In this document: positions 10,999 to 22,900 of the stretch, piece after piece
Layout: each line of letters begins with the position of its first letter
Position numbering within the stretch: the stretch's first letter is position 1
From: Sympetrum striolatum
Taxonomy: Eukaryota > Arthropoda > Insecta > Odonata > Libellulidae
Direction of reading: 5' to 3'
Assembly (NCBI GenBank): GCA_947579665.1
Contig: OX388341.1
Location: forward strand, 2,666,001-2,730,000
Length of the DNA: 64,000 nt
The notes under the pieces: generated by a model
Database searches by the model: none
The model's input: only the letters and a program-made list of their open reading frames with translations
Told to the model about the DNA's origin: nothing
Translations under genes and position numbers: made by a program

Positions 10999-13900
10999 CT
11001 TAAAATGGAATCAACAGTGTAAGATAAATTGATTTTGATTGATGGCGCACAATAATACAATTGGTGGTAATACTGCAGAAAGATTGGCATGCAAACTAAT
11101 TGTGTATGAGAGATTTAGTAGAAATAAAATGAAAAAGCAGAAAGCTTAATTTTAGATGAACAAAACAAAGTATTACAGTCTTTTCTTTGCAGCTTAATAT
11201 TTAATAAGGTGAGTTGTAATCAACCTTAAAATGCTGAAAGTCATTTATTGCTTAAGAGATCCATCTAAAACATTTTAAGGCTGAACTAATGAAGAGAGTT
11301 AAGTGATGAATATTTTATAAGTAATAATGCCTCTCAGCATATTGCTTGAGAGTGATTTGTATGGAATTCCTTCTAGAAAGGCAGGTGGTGTACGCAGCAT
11401 TCAATGGGTGTATACTGAATTTCCTATTGAAAAGCATTGAGCATCAAGACTTCTAAACATACTACTATTGGATCTAAAATGCCATTTTCATTAATTTTTT
11501 ATTACATTGTTTTTATATAGCACTTTACTGACAAAAGTATATAACTGTGCTCCATTGATATCGTTAAATTAACTAATAACCCCAAGCTACTTCCTGTAAT
11601 TGACTCTTATTATCCTTACGTTGAGTGTCCACAGGTAAAATTGAAGTAAAAATGAAAACCATCTGGAGGAATCTACAGACAATTCAGCTAAGGATAGCAG
11701 TTCTCAGATAATCACTGAAACATGGCTTCTTATTTTTGTTACATTGTATCTATTCTAGAAGAAAAAATTAAACTCATTTTCCAAGACGTAACCCCAATTT
11801 TTCATCTCCTCATTGGCCAAACATTAGTTTCTGCAAACCACTACTATTTAATCCTTGAGAGAGAAGAAACAGTTCTTCAATTTAGACATTAACAAGACAT
11901 TACATTTCTGTAACAAACTAATCTTGAGACAGAGAGTGCTATATAACAAAAGAAACATGGATTCTTTTCTTCTGTAAAATATTCAAACAAGTATTCAGCT
12001 AAAATGCCTTTTAATGGCAATGATCCCAAGATATTAGTTTAAAACATAAATTTGGGGTTCGGATTTTAGAGCAGTTACTAAACTACTTATGGTATATATA
12101 ATTAGTAAGATTGATGGTTATTTAATACTAGGAATAGTGAAACAACTTTCATAATATAAAAATTCTTCTTTGGGAGTGCAATACGCTCACATGTGGGCTT
12201 CCTATTTAATCCCCTATAACTGGTAAATCCAATTTCCTAGATTTAAGATTTTTTACTTGGTGACATTCATAGTGATAGTGATAATCAGTATTTATACAAT
12301 TAAAATATAATATTAAAAATGGATACCGATATAACGCCAAAATGGTGTATTTTTGGTAACACACAAAATATATTACAACAAAAGTGTGATATAAAAATTA
12401 ATTCTATCAAAAGGGCAATCTTATATTAAGAGAAATACAAATTGACCAAAATATTAATTTTGGAGAAGGCTCAGCTACTCTACCGAAATTGTACTTTTTT
12501 ATTCGAAACAAAGTTGGAAAAGGTGTCGCTAGAGAAAGCTTGATTCCACATTTGACAGTCAGCTATTATTAAAATTACCAGAAGGGTATAGTTATTCTTC
12601 ATTAAGAAAGAGTTCATACACTTTATTAAAACTCCAAAAACACAAACTAGTAGACATACCCTTGAAATGCACCACGCCCTTCTCTCCCCTCTCCACAAGT
12701 ATTGTTTCATAAGTGGCCTTGTTGCACTCAAGACGGGTGGATCCGCTCTTGTATCCAACAAATCCCTGTTCGCTCTTCAGCACCAATATTGGCCTGCAAT
12801 ATAAGTTCACAACTTAGTAAGAAACACTGGAATCCCTTTGCATCCAAAAGCACCAACTGGTGGGAACCTTTCAGGTGGTATGCGTGGGTGATACGAGTAA
12901 TGAGACGACCTATGAGTAATAAATTAAACTGTAATTTGTAATTGTCGCTTGATTCTTCCTCTCTTATAAAAACATTATTAATATACATATATCTAAATAT
13001 ATTTTTAAACATAAAGTAGCGAGAAAAAATTGAAAACATCTTGTATACATAGCTGTGTTTAAAAAAATATATACCTATATTTGGAAAGGATGGGAATAAC
13101 TAAGCAAAAATTCCACATAAAGGTTTTATTACGGAGAATGGTTTCAAACTTAAACCTTCATTATCTGGGACCACAAAAAAGCATGCATAGAGAAGACATG
13201 TCTAAATGGCAGATTGTGGGCAGACGCGTGTTTTTGGCAGACTACTTCTGTGCTCTTTTTTGTTGGTTAAAATCTGTTTTTCCGTGTATTTTTTACAACT
13301 GTCTATCTCAGATGTTGAAAGATATCACTGTGAATGTGCGCATTGTGACCTAACAAAGATCTTATTCAGCAAACAAGTTTTTGTGTTCTGTACCTCCTCA
13401 CTGAGTGGACTGTCCATAACTACCGGCGCTCTCATGCGCCCTCTCTCGGACTGCATACCCTTCCCAAGACATTGTCCTCCTCTTGGCGATATCGGGAGAC
13501 GTATGCCTCAACCCCAGAAGTGGAACCCCCCTTTATTCTTACTACCAAAATGTGAAGAGTATAATGTGATTGCAGCATGAGTGACTTAGCAAAACTCGAC
13601 GTAATTGCATTATCTGAAACATGGCTTTCCCCCAGTGTCAGTGTTTATGAACTATCATTTGCAACCACTCATCAGATTTTTTGCAAAGATCAAAGCTTCA
13701 GAAGTGGTGTAGTCCTTGTTGCAATAAACTCAGCATATCCCGCTAAACCCCATCCGGATATAGAAACGAAATGTGAGCTAGAACGGTGTGAAGTTAATCT
13801 CGATCCCAAGAACCGAAATGCAAAAAATAAAATATTCACTATTTTAAATTTTCGAAAACAACTTACTAATAGGACAATATACATTAAATTCTTGTGTAAC

Positions 13901-16900
13901 TCAATCATGCAACAAAAATGTCTAAAAAGAAACTTTTGCTTGAGAGCTCACCTCGCAAAGTTGTGTGGTAGATCTAGTCTTCCAAAGAGAAAATACCAAT
14001 ATGTCTTATAATTGAACTCCTCTGATTGTTACAACAACTATAAAACAACCTTACCTATTAATCAAGTAGAAGTAATATTTGGCAGCTTCCTCAACACTAT
14101 CTGCATTGGCATACAAATGTCCTGATCTTTTTGTTGCGATGTACTTCCCGTTGTTGGCGCGGAAAGCGACTGAGCCATCATTTTGCCAAACAAGATCATA
14201 AAGAGCATTAGAGGACCTATAGAAAATAAAGATATATTGAGGTTTTCAAGGGAAAATTTCATTCGCCACATCAAATTTACTTTGTCACATCATACAAAAA
14301 TAATAATTTAAACAATAAATGCCGACTATTTTTCTTATAGTTTAATATGATAATTATTTTACATCAAACCATTGTCAAGGAGGTCTAAAAATTTTATTAT
14401 TAATAGTAAAACTGCAAACTGTAAAAGTAAAACTGGGAATTGCCAGACTAATTAATATGATTTATTTGTCAATAAAATCAGTATAAAGAGGGTGCCAACA
14501 TAGATGGAAAGAGATTTAAAAGTAGAAAACCATATTGATAAAAAAACTATTCACACTTTTAATGATAAAAAATGTATGCCCCATCCTATCCTCAAGAATA
14601 GAGAAAATAAAAAGAAAGTGAAAGAGCAAAGTGTTTCCCTGCTCATAAGATGCAATGTGATTTTTTTGAGCTAGAACTTACAAAAACTACTGACAATCTT
14701 ATATAGTTTAGTTTTCAGTAATTCAATGATATTAATTTCTTATGTTTAGAAATAATACAATGAGAGAAGATTTACTAAATGGTATCAATGTATAAACTAA
14801 ACACTACATTGCACACATTTACAATTTAGTTAGCTCATTTATTTTCATAATATGCTGTTGAGGAAATATTACCATTCTTTTGCTGACAATAAATGGATAA
14901 CTGTATGGAACAATGCAGATCAGTAGAGTATAGCAATCCAGTCCAAGCTATACAGAAATTAAGTGCTTCTAGATGACCACTGAATTTAGAAGCAATTCAA
15001 AACTATCTTTGCTGATTCTAAATCCTCCACAGTTACACAAGCAACTTCTGAGCACGTCTCAGAATTGTTTCATTGATATAAGGCTACATCACACGGATAC
15101 TCAAGAAGTACTAGGACACAAATTCTGTAGGAATTTTCTTGCTTAAAGATATTATTACCTTATTGGAAAATAAAAATTCAGAACACCCTAAATACGCAGT
15201 AAGGATTGGTAAATCAGAAAAAAAGATTTTCAATGGTTTATGGTACTCCACTGCATTATCATAACCATTTGAGGCAATTACTTTATCTTAGAGTGCCATG
15301 GTAATAATCTGTTATGACCAAAATGCCACTTTCTTTCTTTCCACATTATAATTCATCTCTTCACATAGATAACACACAATGGTCATCTTGAGTGGCACAG
15401 ATGTATGATTGATAACTAGACACAATATGGCACCAATCAACATCCATTCAATACAGCAAAGATTCTACAGTCTGCATGAAGATCTATCTTGAAAAATGAT
15501 TAACATGACCAAAATAAAAATTTCCAAAGTAAGTTAAATGTGAATATCACCTCTTATCTCCAGCAGCCTGAATTCCTCCTCCAGTTTCTAGAGTCCAATA
15601 ACGGTCTTGCATAGTGCGGATGTACCACCTCTTGGTGGAGATGTCGTACTCCAACTGGAATGTCTCATGGTCTGATATCTCATCTTGATTTGCAGTGACA
15701 TCGACCCCTGCGAAGGAAAATGGAAATACAAATTCGAAATTAATAATTCAATTGTAGGCATGAATACGCAAAAAAGAGTGACAACACCTTGCCATACAAA
15801 TATGAATCGACTTCACAAATGGATAAATAACACTTTTCCACCACAGAAAATAGAATATTTCGTGAATCAGCTGGGAATCATGGAACATGTAGGTATTTTT
15901 TTGAGTTGATATCCCTACATCATCGCTTAGAAAAACAAACAGGATCCTTTTTAGGAAAATATATAAAGAAATAATTAATTGCGGCTAATACTTCTTTAAC
16001 CAGATTTCTGTGTCAATAAAAATATGTATGTGTTGTGACTACGAATGAGGATCTCCAAATTCGATATCTTATTTTTGACGCTCCTACAGTTCAAAATTGA
16101 TATTTTTATTTATAAGATCAAAGAATAGGTGGGTTTGTCAGTAAATATTGCTTGTTTATCACTTCCTAATCTAATCTTTTTCCATAATTCTCTCGGCTGA
16201 AAATTTCGTTCCTTACAACCTCGTATCAGACGTAGGGGAGAGTGGGGGAAAGGCAGTTTCATCCATAAAGTCTGCTAAATTTTGAAATTTTGGGAATAAA
16301 CATTTTTATTCACTAGTTTAATGTGTCCCTCTTCAGGACCTTGCTGTGATGGAAACGATTGCGTGTTTCTTTGACATAATAAGCTAGACTAGCATAGCTC
16401 CTGGTAGGAGAATAGGTGGGGGACAGACTGGAGATAGACCACGCAGTGTCTGTACCTCAGTGAGGCAAAGGTGTCTGTACCCCAGTGGGGAGGCTATAAT
16501 GAGTGTTGGTGTCATTGTAAACTACACCATTGAGGATGGCTACGGGACACCACCTTGACTCCTTATCCTAGGTATTTGCAGGGAAAGTACTCCACAATAG
16601 AATTCATGGTTAGGAATGATTGTTTTTCCCCATTACTTACTATAAAAATTATTTAATTATTATTTAATTCAAAATTTATCTGGTTTGACTTTTATTGTAA
16701 ATATCTCATTTTCAAATAAAAGAAGTGTATAAATTAAATTATTATTGATTTACATACCAAGAATTATGGTTTATAAGAAGCATGTGTATTCAATGATGCA
16801 TACATATTTAATTTATCTATATTTATTTTAAAAGTGAAATTACGACCTGTCGTTCTTGATGGGGAGTAGACTTGTAAAATAGATATTTTATGGTTTATAC

Positions 16901-19900
16901 ATGTGATCCAGCAACATCCTCAAATTTTCAAAGATGATTCATCTGGAGGAAAATTACAAATAAGAATTTAACCTGGTAATACGACAGAATTGTCGTTAGC
17001 CAATATAATAATGAGTTCTGATGATAAATGGTGCTTCCCTTCAGTACAACAAAATTGAAATTCCTCACAAATTTTAAGCGCTGGCAGATGGTGAAGAGTA
17101 ACTACAAAAATCGACAATGGCTGGAAATTTGGTTAAATATGTCAATAATTAATACATTTTATCAATACATGCATTATATAATTTAGTTTTGATGTCTTGA
17201 GGAAATTTTGATATAAAATTGTATCCTAAGGCTGAAATTTATAAGGAATTTGACATTTAAAAAAATATGACGCAATACAAATTTAATATTCTTAACAAAT
17301 GGCTACATTAGGTGTAAGGGTAAAGTTTTATGTAAATACATAATGACTTTGTGTGAGCTCTTTTCCAATTACAAATCTATTTGTTGTATACCATACAATA
17401 TGGGTAAGATACCAGCAAGGAAAGGATCGATAATAGAAAACGATTTACAAAATTGCTACATATTTTGTAAAATACAGATGGATATAAAAACAAACACTGC
17501 AATGATTGAAACACAGCATGAACTCACCAAGATCAACACTCTATTACTCAACAAAACTAATTGTGACAAAGAATAAACTTTGAATATTAAACACAATGGA
17601 AGTTATTTATCTGTAATACCTATACTTACAATAAATCGATAACTGAGCCATGTCTATACATTTCAGGAATTTTCAAAAAAATTGTTGCATTCATCATTAT
17701 AAGTATCACTGAGCCAAAAACAGTATTTTAGAAATTTTTGTCTGTCCGTCTAAAAACTACTTATTGGATTTTGATGAATTTAGACAGGAAGATAATTGGA
17801 TTGGGTCAAAGGAGGGGAGGGAAGGAGGGGAGGGAAGGAGGGGAGGGAAGGAGGGGAGGGAAGGAGGGGAGGGAAGGAGGGGAGGGAAGGAGGGGAGGGA
17901 AGGAGGGGAGGGAAGGAGAGGTGGCATTTTCCTCTAAAACTCTGCAACCAAATGTTGCCAAACTTTCAATTTTGGTATATGATTATATTTCTTCCCTAAA
18001 AATATTCAATGAGAAATGATTTAAGCATAGTTAGGGAGCAATAGTTTCATTCTTCATGCAGATGTTTTGAACTAAAACTGTTCTTTTCGCACATTAATTA
18101 TTGAGTTTAATGATAGGAATGACAAAATTCACGGCACAAAAAAATAAGGGTCAATTGGAATACATCAACTTCTTCCACTGGATCAATCCAAATCCTTTAA
18201 GTAAACCACTTGAAGTCTCTTACCTTGTTTTACAGAAACATATCTCGCATTGAGTGCAGCGACGAAACTGGCTTGTGGCAGTGAGTCTTCTAGAGAAAAG
18301 AGTTCATCCTTGGTGACCGTCTGGGAGCGAGTCTTGAGAACAGCTTTGGATCCAATGGGTGAGAGGTAAAATCCACTATGGTCTCGCAATGCCAAGAAGC
18401 CTCCATGATACTCAGCTGAGAAGAGACAATCCTTGGAGAAAGTGTCGTAAAGTTTTCCTTCACGGTGTAGGTATCTGAGGAATTATTAATAAATTTCTTA
18501 AAAACAAATTATGGGCATGTAAGAGAAATAATGAAACATTAAAACAATTAATATTTAAATCATCAAAAACTGCATTAATGCAGAATTATAATTGAGATCC
18601 ACATCAACCAAAATGAATCAAGAATCCATAAACACCTATAATCAAGAAAGAATAGGCCAGGGATGATACTAACAATCTTCAATGCGAAGATGATAAAGCA
18701 AAACTCAAAATGTGAAGAATGAATACAAATATACTCAACAAATAAACTATGATGATAGATAATACTTCACAATAATAACACTTTAAGGCAGAATTACTTC
18801 CAGGAAACATTTTTGGAAGGATGAAGAGATGAAATAACAGGAGTAGAGAGACTAAGAAAAGCATATGAAAGGCCACTAATGATATTTTAAAAACGGGAGT
18901 AAATTGATTGGCTAGAGACACCTTGAAGAACCGCAAAAAAACCAATCTTTGAAGTATTTTGTTGTATGATCCATCTTCTAATTAATATTTTAATCTTATT
19001 AGGGATGAAAATATTAGAATATAGAAACCAGTTTTTCAGGGAGGAATGTAATAATTAATATTATGCTATCTAGCACAAACAAACTTATAAGGAACAACTT
19101 TAAAACAGTTTCTATTCCTAGAGTGTAGTGATACTTTGGCTAACAAAAGTAACTTGTTGTGAAATCACATTGCTCATTCAATATGTTTTTTCCCCTCAAA
19201 ACACTGACTTCAAGGCATATTAACAATTTGCTCCAAAAAAATTACTTATTCTTCAATTTAATACAAATAAGTTTCAATACTTTTATAGAATGTGAAAGAA
19301 AGGGGAAAAATATCTTTGCATCATGGACCATATTGCTGAATTATTCCAGCATTGAGTTGTTTAACAAACCAGTTAAGTTGCAATAAAGCCCTGGTTCTGA
19401 CTTGTAATGTTGAATAAAGATCCACTCCTAAACTAACTACTCCTTCTTTGTACTGGCTCCTTCTAAATGTTTTATTGCACTCTCAATATAGAGTAGATAG
19501 ATTGTATTCTGTGAGCTGGTGGGTCTCCAGTATTTCATGTATTCACTTCAACTCTTAACCCAACCATTCAAGTTTTCTACTTTATGATAGTATGCACATC
19601 TACTAAAACATTTGTTTTCAGAGTCTGAAAAAAATCTTTGTTAGTCAAACATTTCATTAGGCAGATGAGAAAGATAAAGTAATTATCCAGCAGTGAATCC
19701 AGAAAAGTATCCAAATATAGAAGACAGAGGGGCAAATTGAGTCTCCCATGGAATAGTCATAAATTATTGGCATTATTTAGCAATCGTTTTTATTTCACTT
19801 ATCATTTACAGGGAATACTTCCCTTATCTGCACATGCTTTTCAGTCATATTTATCGATGAATGCAATTAAAACAGGAGCCTTGCTGAAAGGCACTGGATT

Positions 19901-22900
19901 TCCAATTTTAAAAATAACACTTTTAGTAAAAGTGAAAGTCAGCACAGTTCTGAATTCTAAAAACTTATTTTATTACTTATATATTATGAAATTAATCATT
20001 GAAAAAAATATGAAATAATCGTAAGAGCTGTTCACTGAGAGGAGTGAATTACTTGTTGTTGCATGTGTGGATCGCATATCCAGATCGGCCATTTGCACTT
20101 CCAGATGCAGCATCCCTGAATTCCAAAGTGAAGAGCGTGTCCTCTCCCCAAGGAACGTTAGCGTCAACGTGAATCTCGTCCAGGGCCTCTGACAAATGAG
20201 CAAAACGCTTCCTTCCAATTGAGCGGATATTTACCTGAAATAAATTATTATTTTCAATCCTGTCATATTTCCAAACGTTTCATTAATCATTTCAAAGTTC
20301 CACAGATGAGATTTGTTGATGCTGATCAAATAAAGGCAGAGCCAAAAGTGTTAAAGAAAGAGCACAGCAACCACCGGAGGGTTAAAATATCAAATTTTGC
20401 TTGAATTCCTCAAATAAAAATAAATTGAAAATACAAAATTTCTCACAACAATAACTAGATAGTAAATTATATTGGAGTAACTGAACACTATTAAAATTAG
20501 TGAAAATGTTACAATATGAAACATTAATAGGAAGAAACTGCAGACATCATTCATGTTAATACCATAAATTCATAAAATAGCACCATGTTAAAATGTTACA
20601 ACAGAATCATAGTAACAAGTTTTCTGCCGACTATTGACCATAGTCTACAAGGTCTTTATTACGGCGATATTGAGACTGAAAAGTCTCTTCTTCCATCTAA
20701 TCTTTTGTCAATGATATTATATGCATAACAAGTTTTGTGCAGGTGAATAGAAATAGAGAGAAAAACTTAAGCAGGAGTGGATGTAAAAATACATTAAGGT
20801 GATATCTTAGGAAAAACAACCCACAGCTGGAAAACACCAACAAAGAAGTGGAGTGTGAAAAACCAGGTGCAAAAACTCATGATACAAGCTAAAAGATGTC
20901 ATAGAAAGCTGTGTATAACATGAAAATTACAAAAGCAATACTATAACAAAATTACAAAAAGAATAATAAAATAAAATCAGAAACAGGAAAAATTGCAATA
21001 GTACACTATGAGAAAATAAATAATACAACAAAAATCATAAAATTCAAATGAAATCACAAAAAATAATAAAATAAAATATAAAAAAGTAAAATTGCAGCAA
21101 TGCACTATTATAAAATAAATTCAAACATTAAAAAAAATGTTTTAAAAATGAAACAAACTAAAATGAAATTAGAAAAATTTAACAGTTAATTAAAAATGAC
21201 AAATTAATAAATAAAAATGGAAATGTTTGATAAAAAGGACCTAAGAATAAGTACAAGGACAAGTAAAATATGTATTAAAGTGTGCAGTTAGAAAGGACAG
21301 TAATCAGAGTGTTGATCAGAAGTAGTTATATTGAGGAGTAGGAAAAATTCATTTTAATAACATGGAATACCCGATGATAACAGTTTGTGATTTTAATGGA
21401 TTTCTTTTCAGAAAATTGTCCTTGCTCCATTTATTAATTTGTTTGAGGTTCACATACTGAATACATTCTGGGAAGCAGGCAACTGTGAAATCGAGATATA
21501 TCTGCAGGTCATCAGCGTATAAATGATGCTCACAGTATTTAATCGCTTGAGGACAGCCATTGATATGTAGGGAAAACAGCAATGGGTCGATCCCTGAGGA
21601 AGACCATGGTGGACGTTTAACCAAGCGGAAGAGGAACCATAGGAAACAACATTTTGTTTATGACCATGAAGATGTAAACCAAACTGTGGACAACTCTGAG
21701 AAGTAGCATAGTTAAACGTTCTATGACAGCTTAGATCATTTTGCACATGGATTCCAGGAATCAAAACTATCTCCCCAAAGCTGAATGCACTGCCCACTTG
21801 GCTATCCTAGTTTGCTATGTCGTTATTTATTACGTCAGTATCATTTCTAAAAAGGAATGTAGTATTAAGTCTCTGAATGTGAGAAGGAGATCCCAACTGG
21901 ATTTTTATAAATCAAATTTTGTTTTTGCAGATCACCTCAAGCATGCATTAAGATCTGATGGTACACTTAATGTGAGAATTACGTTTTAACAATTGAGAAA
22001 GTTGAGATACCTGAGGTCGTGCAGCAAGGTGAACATGCCACAGCTCTGCTGAAGAAGCTACAGCACCCACTTTGCCGGCTGAGCACGTGAGCTTATCTGC
22101 TGATGCAGCCAAAAGATATCCTCTGGTCAGGGATCGCAACATCCATCGGCCACTGCCGTCATTTGTCACAGACACCTCGAACTTTGCTCCAGCATCACCC
22201 TTTTCCTCACATTCACATGTCACGTTTCCAAATGCATCTACTGCCAGGTATCTACAATGGAAGAATCAATTAATTCCATGAAAAGTATTCAAACACTCAT
22301 ATAAAATGGACACTGATTGAGGAAAAACAGCCATTTGGTCAGAATTGAACAAATAACCCACTAAATACAGCAGTAAATTACGACATGGCTGCTCTATTTA
22401 CCAATTAACATATTTCCAGCCCAAGAACATGAATGAGAGCATTCTATGAAAAAAAACAGTAGAAAATGTATAAATAAAATTTAGTTTATGGGGGCATTTT
22501 AATTTTAGTTTTCCGAAGGATTAAAATTGCATTTTCCAGAATAAAATCAGCAATGACAATGTAAGTTATTCATCATCATAACGGAGAAAACAATTGTTGC
22601 CTTGAAATCAAATGAAAAGTCATTTTCAGCCATGCATCACTTCAAACAACTGTTAGCATTTTAATGCATTGTGGATTCCACATTTTCCTCGAATAATTTA
22701 TAATTGTCTCTCTTTTAACTAATGGCTAGAAATTTGTCTACCACTAGCAAACACAAAATCAGAGGTGATGTCATAAATTCAGTTTTGAAAGCCAAAGATG
22801 TAATTGGAATTAGGCAATCATACTGTACTTAAGGTTGATCAAATGATGGCTATGAAATTCAAGATGCTGGGTATATTCAGTGGCGGATCCAGGGGGGGTT

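Noticed and set aside
13206..13580. 124-codon ORF in sn intron 7
   Set aside because: Does not match the endonuclease frame that follows it and has no recognisable similarity.
17738..18019. Gly/Arg/Glu-rich ORFs
   Set aside because: They are translations of the 13-bp G-rich minisatellite within an sn intron.
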